The notes under the pieces were generated by a model. It saw only the letters and a list, made by a program, of their open reading frames with translations. It made no database searches and was not told the DNA's origin. Positions 35,901 through 50,900 of a stretch of DNA of 64,000 nt are shown here, one piece after another (within the stretch, counting starts at the first letter, position 1; every line of letters begins with the position of its first letter). Source of the DNA: Casuarius casuarius (taxonomy: Eukaryota; Chordata; Aves; Casuariiformes; Casuariidae); assembly GCA_003342895.1 (NCBI GenBank), contig PTFA01000042.1:3599423-3663422 (forward strand), given 5' to 3'. The position numbers and the translations under genes were made by a program.

Positions 35901-38900
35901 TAAAGGGCTGGACAATCAAAGATCCTAATTTGAATGCAGGATCACACTTTTAACAATCTTCTAACAGCAAGCACATTTCCTACATAATAAAAAAAGCAAA
36001 CCACAATGCTACTGACACTCAGCTCAGCATGGCTGGATGCTTACTGGACTTACTAACCAGTTGTAATAGGAGACAACCAAGCAGCAAGAATAACTAATTG
36101 AGGATGACAGTCTAAGTTTCTGTAAGAGAATGCAGTGGGGTTCTTGCTTCATCAGCACCCCTTTTTTTAGGCCAACAGGCATCACAGATATTTTCTTCCA
36201 CCAGAGGAACTCATGTGCCAGAAGCTCCAGTTACATTTCCAGTTCTGGCAGGAAGCATACTGAAACAATCAAGTTTTCCACCTACATCTTCAGCTCATTT
36301 CTTCATGATCCAACTTTTCTCAAAGTCTTCCAGACTCGTGCTCTAACCTTCCTCTTCTTTTGCAAATCTCATTGTTCTCTTTCTCCTCAGGTTTTTAGGT
36401 ACTGACACCTTATTGACATGTTGATATTAGCCCCTACCTTCCAAGCACTTATTTCACACTTGCTTGTGGCTTCTAGTTTCCTTGCCCATGTATCCAATTT
36501 TCCCTTCTTCCAAACCAACTCTCTGACAAACATTTTTTTCCAATCCATTTGTTCTACTTCCTAGTCCTGGCTGCCAGAAGCAATGGCAGAAAAGTTCTCC
36601 TCAGCTATTGTTTAGACTGTTTCACACAGATCCCCAACACCTCTGCAGAACGTAGCATTCTACTCAAAATAAGCCTTTGGGGGGAAATAAAGGGGCATCT
36701 TCACATGCTTAGTAGGCTTGACCTCATTTGGGTATTTTCTCCTAATGGAAATAACAAAAGTTACATCCCTGACAAAATCTCTGTGTCACATGAGAAATTT
36801 GTCTATGATACATTAGTAAAATGCTCTTTTATTGTATGATCTCTAGCAGGTTCTTCTCATCACCAGTATGTGAATGTAGGCTTACTTCCCTGCTACACAG
36901 AGACATTGTATAACTATCCCCTGAAATGTAGTGCTCAAGGCCTAAGAGACAGACATAAAAGGAACCTTCAGAACCAGAACTCAAAGCCGTTTTCTTCAAA
37001 TCTAGTCTACAAGATTTTTTGTTTTGTTTTGTTTTTTAAAGGCATATTTCCCCTAGAACCTTACTACTCTTGTCAGTGCTCTAGGTATTTTATCCTAGCT
37101 AGGTCTTCTCTCATGGGATCCATCTTTTACATTCCATTACATAAGCCCGAAAAATGAGAATCAAGAACATGCCGGTAAATCTATTTTGCTTTTTCCATCT
37201 AATCTCTTTGAGAGATTTGCATTAGCAAAGCACAATCAGTTTTCCAGTGGTCTTCTACAAATTAGTTGTGTCCAGAAAAGCAGAGAACTGAAATTTTAAT
37301 ATTTTAAAATATCCAAAAACAATGACTTTTTCTTTTCTACCTATAGACCTTTGTCCACCAGATGGTTGCTTCACACCCATTCATTTTTCTGAGATAGGCA
37401 GACCAAAAAATGCAATGCCACTGCTTGTACTAACAGTCCAATACCATTTTTTAAGACAAGATTAAACACCAAGATCTTTTGCAGCAAACATTTTAGAAGT
37501 TTTAGAATCTACTTTTTGTGGTTATGTACTTGAAATAAAGAAAGAAACAGGGTCTGCTATTAAACCTAAGAAAGAGCTTGTAATGGACAGGAGTTTCTCA
37601 AGACGCACATCACTGAGTCTTTGCTAAGCAAAAGGGTAAAATATCACAAGACAAAATAATTTAAGTGGAAATATGGTTTGCTGGGAAAAAGCAGACTGCT
37701 GACAGCTTAGTAATTAGCAGCCATTTCAAAAGTCATATTACCATCAAGAATAGCTATTACATCCTTATAATTGAAAATGTATGCTTTCAGTGTGCATCAG
37801 GCTCTAGAGACATCAAAGGCTACAGAACACTAGTTCAGCCAGGAGAAATGGTTGATTTTCAAGGACTACCTCCTCCAAGCTCAAGAGTGGTCTATCCTGA
37901 CATGCAAGAAGTCAAGCAAAGCTGGCGGGAGGTCTGCATGGATGAAAACGGAGCTCCCGACAAATACAGACCTAAAAAAAGAAGTAACGAGAGTGGGAAG
38001 CAGGGACAGGTGACCCAGCAGGAATATGGAATCACTATCCAAGTGTGCAGGGATGGGATTAGGAAAGTCAAAGCCTCCCTGGAGCTGAATCTGGCAAGGG
38101 ATGTGAAGGGCAACAAGAAAGGCTTCTTTCTACAAGTATACCAGCTGCAAAAGGAAGATGATGGAAAATGCTGGTTCACTGCTAAATATAGCTGGGGACC
38201 CAGTAACAAGAGACACGGAAAAGGCTGAGATACTTAGTGTCGCCTTCTCCTTGGTTTTTACTGGTAAAATTTGCCCTCAGGAATCCCAGGCCCTTAAGAC
38301 CAGTGGGAAAGCCTAGAACAAGGAAGACCTACCCTCAGTAGAGGAGAATTAGGTTAGGGAACATTTAAACAAGGCGGACATACACAAGTCCACGGGGCCT
38401 GATAGAATGCTTGCATGAGTACTGAGGGAGCTGGCCAATGTCACTGCAAGGCCACTCTTGATTATCTTTGAAAGGTCATGGTTATCAGGGGAGGTTCCTG
38501 AGGAATGGAAGAAAGTCACTCCTATCTTCAAAAAGGAGGATCTGGGGAACTACAGGCTGATCAGCCTTGCCCCAATCCCTGGGAAGGTGATTGAACAAAT
38601 AACCCTGAAAACCATTTCCAAACATAAAGGATAAGAAGGTGATTGGGAGCAAGCAGTATAGATTTACAAGGGGGAAATCACCCCTGACCAACCTGGTAGT
38701 CTTCTGTGACAAAATGACTAGCTTGGTGGATGAGAGGAGAGCAGTGGATGCTGCTTTATCTTGACTTTAATAAGGCTTTTGACAGCATCTCCCCTAACAT
38801 CCTCACTGCCAAACTGATGAAGTACAAACTAGAAGTACAGACTACATAAATGGACAGTGAGGTGGACTGAAAGCAGGCTGAACTGCTGGGCTTAAAGCAT

Positions 38901-41900
38901 TGTGATCAGTGGCATGAAGTCCAGCTGGAGACCACTCACCAGTGGTATACCACACAGGTCAATACTGGGGACAGCACTGCTTAACATCTTCATTAGTGAC
39001 CTGGATGATGGGATAAAGTGAACCCTCACCAAGTTTGCAGACGATACAAAATTGGGAGGAGTAGTTGATAGAGCAGATGGTTGTGCTGCCCTTCTGAGAT
39101 CTTTGACTGTCTGGACAAATAGGAACCTCGTGAAGTTCAACAGAGGGAAATACGATGTCCTACACTTGGGGAGGAATAACCCCCTCTTTCAGGCTGAAAG
39201 CTGACCAACTGGAAAGCAGCTTTTTCTGGGAGTCCTAGTGGACAAAATTTGCATATGAGCCAGCAACATGCACTTGCGGCAAAGGCAGCCAGCAAGGATC
39301 CTGAGCTGCATGAGGAAGAGTGTGGCCAGCAGGCTGAGGGAGGCAATTCTTCCCCTCTGCTCAGCACTGCTGAGACCACCTCTGGGTTACTGTGTCCAAT
39401 TCTGGGTTCCCCAGTACAAGAAGAATATGGGCATACTAGAGAAAGTCCAATGAAGGGCCATGAAAATACTTAAGGGCTTGGAGTGTCTGACAGGAGGAGA
39501 GGCTGAGAGAACTGGGACTGTTCAGCCTTGAGAAGAGGCAGCTCAGGAGGGATCTTATCAATGTGTATGGGAGGGAGTAAAGATGGAGCAAAACTCTCTT
39601 TGGTGGCACCCAGTGACAGGACAAGAGGCAATGGGCACAAATTGAAATATAGGAAGTTCTACTGAACATTAAAGAAAAACAAACAAAAAAAACAAACAAA
39701 AAACTTTTTTTTTTTAAAACTCAGAGGGTGATTGAACACTGGAACAGGTTGCCTAGAGAGGTTGTGGAGTCTCCATCCTTGGAGGTATCAAAACTCGACT
39801 CAACATGATCCTGAGCAACCTGTTGTAGACAATCCTGCTTCTAAGCAAGGGGGGGTGGACTAAATCTCCAGGTCCCTTCCAACATCAAGGATTCTGTGAT
39901 TTTGTGAGTATGTAGAATAAGGTAAACAATGGCATGAAACAATGCAACAGCTGATCAAGATGTTTGAACTGAAGCTTTGAGAAACCATGGAAGAGCTGGT
40001 CCAACTTCAGAAGTCTAGAATTAAGTGAATTGGAAGACTTAAACTGGGGATGTAGAAGGGAGAATTAAAGCAGGAAAGCTGTCTTATTAACAAAGAAGTG
40101 CTCAACTGGAATATCTGGAAAAGCAGAAAAAAGGTTTCAGGGGACACACAGAAACCAGTGTTCAGAGAGCTAACTGACTGACCAAAGAGCCATGAGCTAC
40201 TACTGTTAATACAGGCTTCCCAAAGCCAATGCAGGACCTGTAAAGATGGCATACCCAAGAAATCAAAAAATACATTTTTAAAGGATTTTGTTGCATATAG
40301 TACAAAATGTTTTTCCTTGCTTCACTGCCATCTTGCACTCAAAGATGAAAAAACTGCTTACCCATAAGTTCCACTTTACATTAGTCACACAACCAGAAGA
40401 CAACAGATAAGATTACAAAACTAAGAGAGAAGGCAAAAAGAAAGGGAAGGAGAACTGAATATCTGCAGTGATGTATTTAATCATTTTCTTGCTCTCATTC
40501 AGAATTACTTGAGCATTATGTATAAAATAAGAAACTTACCTCTTTAACATTCTGCAAGGTTTCTGGGGTAATTGTAAAGTCTACTGGACTTGGCATCAGC
40601 TTCCCTCTCTGTGACTACAGAGTAATGAAAAAGTTAAAACTGTAAACTATATGATTTACAAAACACATGCTGACTATTAAAAAAGTCAATGAAGTCAAGC
40701 AATGTTGGCTAGGCTGATTTTTAGGACTGTTAATGCTGAAAGGATGCATCTACGTATTAAGAGAACTGATATTTCCTGCCTTCATTATTAATGATATTGT
40801 CTAAATTCAAGTCACAATTCTGAATGTGCAGAAAATTGACTGCAGCAAGTTTTGTTTATTTGTGTTTGCCAATGCAATAAACCACAGTAAGATCTCCATT
40901 CCTAAATCACTGGCATAAGCCCCACCTACATTGAAAGCCAAATGGTTGATACCTGCAAACTACTGAGGCAGGGGAGAATTACACTGCTAATCTTCTGAAG
41001 CATATCCTGGGATACTGTAGAACAAAGTTCAATTTTACGTTTCAGTATTTACAAACAACTACAATTCATTTGTCACTTGTAATGTTTCCTTTCACTATTA
41101 GTATTTATCAAATTTATTAAAGGGGGGAAAATCATAAATAAGCTTGGTCCATTGCTCTGAATATATTCTGTAGTTCTCCCTCTCCCTTTTGTTATCTGTG
41201 AGCACTCTGAACTCCCTTTCTCTTCCATTTTACCTGCTGCCCTTTCAAAAAACAGTTCATGTCTCTTAAGCCATCTTCAAATTATTAGGAGCTCCTCAGT
41301 TGATTTAATCTACTATACAGTGTTACAGTTTTAGCTTCTTTATATAAAGCAAACAAAACTAGGCTTGAAAAATACTCCAGACTAGATTTCCTCACCGGCT
41401 GAGCCATTCTGAGGGCACATTATTATAATTTTTAGTATCTGTTTACACCATTTATCACAAGAACAAAAGTTTATTTGTACAAGCTCAATGGGCTCTGAGC
41501 TCTGCTGAGATGGCAGCCCATACGCTGCATCCGCAAGGCAAGTTGCACATTTCACTTTCCATTCACCAACTCGATCCTTATCTCGGTGAGGTGCATTGTT
41601 TTCCCCTGCTCCCCCACACGTAAGTGACCAGTGCACCATTCAGTTATGAGATCCCCAGCTGTGCACAACAGAGCTGGTAGAGCTGTAATACCAATGGGCT
41701 TAACTTGAACCCTTAGTTAGGATTTACTTTCACTACTTAAGAATTCAAAATAGCTTCTGCTGCCCAGCTGCAAGATGGAAGATATTAGCAGAAAGATTGA
41801 CTGTATTTTCCTGTAACTGACAAATTCTGGCAAAGAATAAGGTTAAAGGAAATGGTACATTGAGCACTGACAGTGAGAATTATATGTTCAGTAAAACCTC

Positions 41901-44900
41901 ATTAATTCACCCTGACTGAGAGATTCAGCATGATTTACTGACTCACGATCTAACAAGTGCTATACTGGGAACAAGAAATAAAACCAGGAAACTGCATAAT
42001 ATGTATTTTGTTCACTATTTTGACAACTGTGGCTTACTTATAATATAATAATGGACCAATATAAAGTAGCATAATATATTTAAGAAAATAATGAAATCTT
42101 ACCAACAGGAGACCTCTATAATAGCACCTAGCTAAATCTTTGAAAAAAGTACCATAGAACTAAAATAATGCATTTCCACCATTATTTATAAGTAAGACAA
42201 AAATAATCTAATGCTTTAGGGTCCTGTTACAGAGTTCAAAGGAATGATGCAAACAGTATGTTCTAGCAAGTTCTGAATGAAAAAAAAAAAGAGAGGTATT
42301 TAATTAGGCCTGCACAGTCTGTACTGATATCAGATGCTCTGGGCCTGTGTATAAGCCAACATAAACTAAAAACAACAAGCCGAGATAGGAACCTCCAAAT
42401 AACAAGTGGCAAAGCATTTCTTGTGAGACAGACAAATCTCATCCCACAAAGATATCGCCACAGGAGGAAGGCTGTCTCTATATTGCTAACTGCCGGATTT
42501 GAGCATTAGTCACCCTGCATATCTGAGCATATTGCCAACCATGGGCTTGCTTAGTAATATTAAGCTGACAAACTTATTTCCAACTTGATGCACTCCTAAC
42601 TTTGATACTTCGAGTTAATGCTCTAAATCACAGTCATTCATCTCAAGAACAGAAGTTAAGTGTTTTTTCTTTACCAATGCACTCCCATTCCTACAACAGG
42701 CATTGAGGGTGCCTGGCACCTTTGGCTAAGAAATGCTCAGATAATCTGAAACAGTGTTTAGAAGAACAATTATCTTTAGAAGAAGAATTATCTTCTAATG
42801 CCACCACTGTCTCAGAAGTGACAAGAACGGGTAAGAAAAAAATGAATACAAGCATCTTATTATCGAAATCATACTTGTACCAGATAAGACTTCTCTAAAA
42901 GAAAGAAAAGAGAGGTGTCATCCTATTTAGAAGAAACCCTCAGTAGAGAAGACACTCTTGTTCTAGTGAATGTTTTTGTTTTGAAGCTACCTTCTTTTAC
43001 TCATGCACATCAGACATGTTGTTATTACAAGTTACAGTACTGTTACTTGTTTTTGTGAACACCACTGCTGAAATTCACTTTAAACAAGGGAAAGAAAAGA
43101 TCACTTCATACAGTTAACATCAACCATTCTTACCAGTGAGTGGACAATGAATTCACAAGTTTTAGTCAGGTCTTTTGCCAACAGAGAACGTCGCATATCA
43201 CACCGCAGAGTATACTGGCAAGAATGAGATAGGGGAGAAAAAGAGAAGAGGCTTTATTAAGATTTCCTCCATCTCTATTAGTTTTCTTTCTTTTTGTTGT
43301 ATATGTACAGAAGGTTACTGGTTATTTATATCTAACACTTCATTTACAACAGATTAACAGGCAACATATATACCAGTGATTGGGGGAGGGGGGGGTAAGG
43401 AGAGGAGGTGAGATATACAATGATTTTAGATGCTCCCAAGTGAAAAAGTGTTTGTATTTATAGTCCCATTATCACTTGCAAATGCTTTTCATCTCTTGTA
43501 TATTATAGTAATACACAATAACAGCCTATGAGATTGAGGGACTAATTCACTGTCAGAGTAATATTTTTGTGGGGCCTAAGCACCCAAGCTACATTCGGTT
43601 GAGACCAATTATGGCACTGCTCACCATACATTGGATAAGTGATTATCAGCAGGTAAGATATATTCACGGCCCTTTTAACTTAAATTTAATTTTACAGTAG
43701 ATGTAATGGTGGTAACAGTTATAAGCATATTTAATAAGAATCTGTCTTTAACCATACAAGCTGAACTTAAAAGCAACAACGTACAGGAAGTCAGGGAACA
43801 AGGTTAATTTTCCTGGTAACTGCTCAATAGCTTGCTGCCTATTTCCTGCCTCTTACCACCCCCCCCACACACACACACACAAAAAGGGAGCCATAAACCA
43901 GTGGCTGAGAAATAGTATGATCTTTGTTAGCACAGTAACCATGCACCTCATCATCTATAATATATTCTTTCAACGTCCTTAGAGAACTTTTTCTATATTC
44001 CCTCTTTATAGATGAGGAATTGACAAACACAGGTATGCTCAAACTAAGGGACTCAAGTTTCCTAATTTCTAGTCCAGGCTTTCTCACTGTTTATAACCTG
44101 AATATGCCTGAAAGAATGAGACCTGGGAACACACCTCCCTCCCCATCAGACTATCCCCTGGTGCAAACATTTTGAAGCTGCAGTGCATTACAGCAAGTTC
44201 CCTGGTTTGAAATAAGGGGGCACCACGACAGCAGGAAAAACACCTCCCTTGCAGTCTGGCCCACAGCCTCCCCATCCATATCTAACCAGAAGGTCTCTGC
44301 ATGAAAACAGAGACCTCCAGCTAACATATTAATCACTAGATCAAGAAATAGAGGCTTGCTTTTAAACTGCACGGGACTTAGACAGATGTCTCTGAAGCTG
44401 CTCTTAAACAGCACCTTTAGTTACTCCAATGTCAAAAGATAAGTAGGTGGTGTACTGTTTGTAGTCTATTCTTCCATTTCTTGGTTTGAATGGATAACAA
44501 ATATAAACAAGTTAGAAAGCAAATGAACTCTTTCCTTTGATTTATTTAAAACCTGAGAAACATTTTTAAGTAATTCAAGCCTGACTTCTAAAAAAATGCC
44601 AGACTAGAGTTCCCCAGATTCATCTATGTTCATCTGTTTTATCAGTTATCACTATACCTTAAATAGCCCTGAGAGAGACTATTTTCATCCTCAGGGTACA
44701 TAGGAAAAAAAAAATTCACAAAGGCTGGCTAAAACCTAATAGTTAATCTTTTAATTACAGTTTATCCTCAGGCTGTAAAAAGAAGCTGGGTAGATGAGAG
44801 AGAATGACAAAAAAAACCAAACAGAACAAACATTTACCATTAAAGTATACCTTAAAACAACTGATATCGATCATAAGCAAGTTATCTGGATTATGGAAAG

Positions 44901-47900
44901 CAACTCAACCTGTTTGGCACCATTTTTGACATACCTACTACAAACGACAAATGCTACATTAGGAAGAAAGCCAAGACTGAAAAAAGATACGGGAAGTATT
45001 TGGAAAAAAAGTCTGAATGTAGGTAAAAAACAAGGGAATTTCTTCATCCTGGGTGCTGTCAGCAGTATATGAAGTTAAAGGTAGTCATAAATAAAATACG
45101 CAGTTTAAGTAATATCCTGCTGGAGGCAAGGTGACGGGAAGGGAAGATAAACTAATGGCTTTGAGGGCCTGCATTTAGAAATGCATTCAACTTGCTTCTG
45201 AATTAACCAAAACCCTGTAATGAAAATTGGAAAATTCTAATGGACACTGAAGAACATCAGACATAATAATTTGGAGTTTGCCAGTGACCTGAAGGCAAAA
45301 TTAGATATAGAATGGTAAATTAGAATTTTGAAAGCTGAATGCCAGATCTTCAGACAGGGGCTTCAGACAGCCCTTTTCTTGCAAGGGCTGAGAAAATATC
45401 ATCTACTTCACTATGCTGAAAAGCATGAAAAGCAGGATCATGATTTTCTCTGTAACAATGAGAAGAACAACAAAGACAAAAAAGTCATAATGAAAATACC
45501 ACAACAGGCAAGACACATTCAGACAAGACTAGAAGGCGTTTTATTAAAGTGATAATGATTATTTGTTCAAAATACAAAGTTCCCAGATGGGCATATAATA
45601 CATAGCTCTTTCTTTGGCATGTAAATCCTTCCCACTGTTGCAAAGTGGTGTACTATCTAGATGTAGCTAATATTGCTGGACTGGAAGCCAACTGTACAAA
45701 TCTGTAATACTCAGAAAGCATACTTATAATCTAAAATTTCAATAACATCTTCAAGCACAATAGTAGTAAACTAAATAAAAAGATGCCTGGTAAGCACGTA
45801 AAACCGAAAACATGACCTCACTAAAACATTATTTTGAAAAACACATGGAAATCAAGGTCTAGACAGACTGCATATCTTGGAATTGGATAAAAGTGTTTCA
45901 TCTGAGACTTTTCTACCGGTGCCACTTCTTTGTATCCCAGGAAAACAAGGTCAGGTCTAAGGAGTTTAACGAGAAATGAATGCCTAATTCTACAGGCCTA
46001 GCCCTCCTGCATTTTATACTCTTTATTCTTTTAGTCACTTCTGATAAGCTAATAGGTTGATTTATTTTTTTAATACAAGACTGTTCACTATAAAATTTGC
46101 AGCTCAGCTGAATAAACTAACAGTTTTATATAGTGTCAAAGCTAATTCTCTCAGTGAGCTACAAGGAAAGAAGATTTTTTTTTTTTTTAAACAATCCAAT
46201 GATTTTATTAGCATTGGTCTGAAAGTTTTTCATTTAGTGGCTGCCTCTCAACTTTTTCTTGAAAACACAAAACACTCCTCAGTAGAAAGGATCAGCTAAC
46301 ATAATGTGCACATTCAAGAGTTGGGAAGATTTCCCCCTCCTCCCCCCAAACAGAAAAAAACAACTACCCTTTGGTAAGATAATCTTTAACCAAAAAAGTA
46401 AAAACTCAAAACCGTTTCCACAGACTCTGTTACAACACCATGCTGTATACATAGGTTTGAGCAGAAAATTTTACTCCCCATCTCTACAAGGAGAAAACAA
46501 TTTATGTTTCTGAAGATGCTATGAGCTTTCATCACTTTGATTTGAGCCTTCATTATAAAATTACATAGCCATATATTTGTTTTGAATAGAAGTGAATAGT
46601 GGTGCAGCTTTTATTCATGAAGGGAATAGATTTAGCTGAATAACGGATGTAATGCGACTACTGCATAAGGAGTGGTCAGATATGTTACAATAGTTCTGAC
46701 TTAAGGTATTTCAGGCAAGACATCTTGTTCTATTTACACCATCTTTCCTAGGAGATTTACTCAATATGGAAGGCCTGAAACAAAAAGCGATGGAAAGATT
46801 TTCTCTAGTTGGAGGATGCTTCTGACAAACGAACACAGGAAAACAGACTCTGAACACAAGGTAGCTTTGTTCCAGTAGAATTTGTGCCTATGTCTAAGAT
46901 GGATCTGGTAAGTCGGCTCACTTCATTTTTAGTATTTTAAAGCATTATTAGTAGTAACCAGTTAATTTATTATGCTAACAAGATCTCACTGAAACTAGAT
47001 TAACAGTACATTTATTTTTGGCTACGCACTACAGTGTCTACAACATGGGAAATGCAGTTTCTTTCACCATAAAATCAGAACTAGATGAAAATATCATGCT
47101 AAACATGTAAGATTTCAGTTTCATACTGTAAAAGAACTGTATGAGCTTTAACCAGTGTGGCAAATATTTTATCCTTCCTCAATTTAAACCCTCCTTTTTC
47201 CACTGTGTTCTTAATTCTTTCCTGCACTTCCCACATTACATCTGATCATTTTCATTACCATCAACTATTGCAAAGAAAAAGCTTTAAGGTCCCTGGAAAA
47301 GAAAAAGAAACCAATATTGCAACAACCTTAAAAACCAGCAATGTATCAACGGGACTCAGATCCTAAGATGGTTACATTTAGGGAGTGTTGTGTTAACTGT
47401 AGGAAGTGTTGACTCCTAAGAACTGAAAAAAAGGTAGTAAGAGACTACCTATACACTAGTACCTGTAGGTTAATGTGTATCATGTTTTTTATTCTTATGT
47501 TATATCTAGAAAATACAGTACATATCAGAAGAATACTTTATTAATAAAGAGATTCTTAAAAGCTACTTACTTCAAAAGATCTCTAACTTTCTGTTCATTC
47601 AAGTTGACAAAAGCAAAAAATATTTTAAGACATGCACTATGAAAGGAGAACTTTATCCGCTGTAATTTCCTCTATTTCCACAGAATAAGAGATGCTTTAG
47701 AATACATTCAGCAGATAATAAAAGTTCAGATTCTATTTACCGATATGACTGCCTTACCTGAATATTAACAAAGACGCCGTGATACGTCTCATACAGAACT
47801 TTGTTGCCTTTCATATGCAAGGGAAACTCAAAAGGAATTTCTGTTTTGCCACTGGGCAGTTTTCCTGGTTTTACCATTTCAATAGTGCTGTTAATAATTT

Positions 47901-50900
47901 GAATAGGCTGCAAAGATAAATATTAAGAGGTTTAGGTTGAAGCAGAGTGATAACTCCTTGATTTCAAAAACAACCAACAACATCCACTAAACTAAGAGAC
48001 TTCCTGAATTTCCAAAAATTCAAGCATTTCTTTCTGATATACAGTTCTCCAGTCTTAAAATGAAAAGAAATATTAAGAATGCTTTTCCTCAGGAGAACTA
48101 TTTGTGATCTATTTTACAGTTGTGTCAAATTAATGGCTAAACATTTTTAAAGAGCTGAAAAGCAGAGTTTCAAGCACTTTGGAAAGCAGAGTTACATTTT
48201 CCAAGTTATGACTCTTAATAGCAGCAGCAGGAATTGACAAGTGCATGTACGTGCCAGCTGAGCAGCTAGCTATTTGCTTCCTCCCTCTTTCCCGCCCTAA
48301 AGACCTATATTTAGCATTAGTCTCTCACTGTAACAATGGTTAACTATGATTTGGCTTTTGAGTGGGGAAGTCTGCTAATCCTCATGACAGATGCCTATAT
48401 AAATACAAAGAAATAGAGCAAAAACAGCAAAACTAGCATATGAAAAGGAAATAGAGTGCATATCCAGTACAGTATTGCTATTAGCATTTTATTTTTCTCC
48501 AAAATTTTTATTTCTTGCAAACAATTATTTAAGTTGCTTCAAACTCTCATTGATAAGAGATGTTATCCACCATTATATTACTGTTCAATTATTTTTAAAT
48601 ACTTATTTTTTAAACTGCTAGAATTGAAGTAGTCATTACTGTTACAAGATTTAATGAGATGAAAGCTGAACCTCCCTTGCATTTATTCCAACCTGTGCTT
48701 TTAATATGGGTTCAATCATTGCTCTTTCCAAGTTAACAGTTCACTGATACTAAAAGAAGCAGCTTTGTTTGTTCTTCCATGTTGCTATACTTTTGTGCCA
48801 AACTGGACATTCATCTGACCTGTCAGTAAAGTAAACCAATGAACTGGATTATCAGGAAGAGAAAAACAAAACCCAATACCAAAACAAAAATTGAAAGTGC
48901 CCCCTCCCTTTCCACTAGTCTAGTAAAATGAATCAGCTAGAATGAGCAAAAACAAAGTAGCAGAAGCAGTGCCGACTGAAGACAGTGGACGAGATGATTT
49001 TAGCCCATCTCATGAAATATCATAAAGGAAGTTTCTTTATCTCAGAAAAGTTTTATTTCATTCTTAGAAGAAAGCTAATCAACAAACAGACCTCACACTT
49101 AGAAAAGGGATGCAACATTGTTACAAAGAGGCATGCTTGGTGCAGCTTTGCCTTAAGATTCCCCCCCCCCCCCAGCTTTTCCTTTGGCTAGACTAGAGGA
49201 AAAAAAAAAGTTTTGCTTCTACTGTTTTTCAGTCATTCATGGGCTGATTATTCAGACTGAACAAATTAACAAAGATACAAATGAAGACTGCTTCAAAAGA
49301 CTCTGCACTGAGGCTGTGCCAACTTGGGCAAGCTACTTTGCAAATACAGCTATATGTCTCTAAACATAGCCAGCCTTGCCTTTAATCAGTATAGCCACGT
49401 TGCATGGAGCCCAAGATGAATTGGAATCTAGCAGGGCAAGTTAAGTGCAGAGTCAGGTCAGGAGTCTAGACCACACTTCCAAAACCAGAAAAGCAGTACA
49501 AAAGCCTTCGAGGAGCTCTGCAGGCAAGCAATTTGTGTGCAGTGTCACACTGCACGGAAACACCAGTTCAGGCCCTGTATTATGCCCAACAACACACACT
49601 CAAGGGCTCTGTAGAAACCATTGGGATGACAGTCTGGCACAGAAGTCCCACTAAACTCGGTTGCTTTAAAAATCGTACCTTCTCTCTCTTTCTTTAAATA
49701 TCCTGCTCCTTCAATACATCCTCCAGTAACCATACTATTTATTACATTTCAGCCCTAAAGAAAACCCAAAATCTCACAGTACAGTGACAGATAATGCTGA
49801 GTTTTCTCTGCTTTTTATCATTCGTATACAAAGTGTAATAGCTACCTGAAAACTATTGAGGAAAGATTTAAGAACACAGACAAAAATTTTCTGGTAAAGA
49901 TATTAACCTGCGCAGGTCTTACCTTGACAGAGTTATAGAAAGCTTCAAACACACCCACACTTTTGGCACTAAGCTGCAGATTTACTGATCCTTCCATTGT
50001 TAATGAGATACCTTGGTGCTGGACTGTGTCTTTACTTGTTATGACCACAACTCCAGAAAGAATTTCCTAAGAGGAGAAAAGACAAGAAAACATGCATTTA
50101 AATCAATTTCTTCTATTGCCGTTACTCAGACTGTAGTGGAATACGCAGTATGCTGGTTTTCAGACAACTCAAGGAAACTGTTGCCAGAAAAGAGTCTAAT
50201 CTTGTCAGAAAAGACAAATACTGATGAAGGAAGCAATGTGAGCAAAAGACCTCTATATTTCCAAACTGTTTTATTTAAAATTAGCCCCTTAGCCATTCTT
50301 TTCCTTTCACAAGTCTGACTCTGAACTTTAATATACTTTTCAAAGCTTTGAGACCCTCTCCAAAAAAATGAAGAATAACCTCATAAACAACTATCCGTTC
50401 AGTCACTAGTAGACAAGTTCCACTTCACATGTTAGAGTGAAATCCCAAGAGGAATTTACATGAAGAGTGGGACAGTCAGCCATGGGAAATGCAAGAGAAG
50501 GCAGAGCTGTAGAAGACATGGCCAAGCTGAGCATAAGGCCAGCATCAAGAGTGGAGCAGAATAGATCAGAAAAAAGTAGTTCTGCTACAGAAGAAATGAA
50601 ATGGGATACACTCAATTCCAGGCTATGTGGGAAATGGTTTAAAAGTCTATCTGAATCTGAGAGAAAAAGACTTATGACTCAAGAGAGATGTCACTCTCCC
50701 ATTAGGAACGCTTTGCCTACAAAATTGCATTTGCACAAGAACACCGCATCTTGGAAGTACCAGTCTAGAAGTGCTAACATGCACGCACACAAAATTAACT
50801 GCAGGAAAGCAACACAGTTCATTCTACATACCCTATAGTTTATCCCTCTTCTACAATATAGAGTCTACCCCAATTCGGTGTTCCATGTCAAACATTCATA

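Noticed and set aside
37665..38228. 187-codon ORF as a host gene
   Set aside because: Its C-terminal half is CR1 ORF2 sequence and its N-terminal part is intron, so it is a chance chimera.
50467..50838. 123-codon + strand ORF in VPS26C intron 1
   Set aside because: No recognisable domain, lies antisense in an intron near exon 2, and lacks promoter or splice support.
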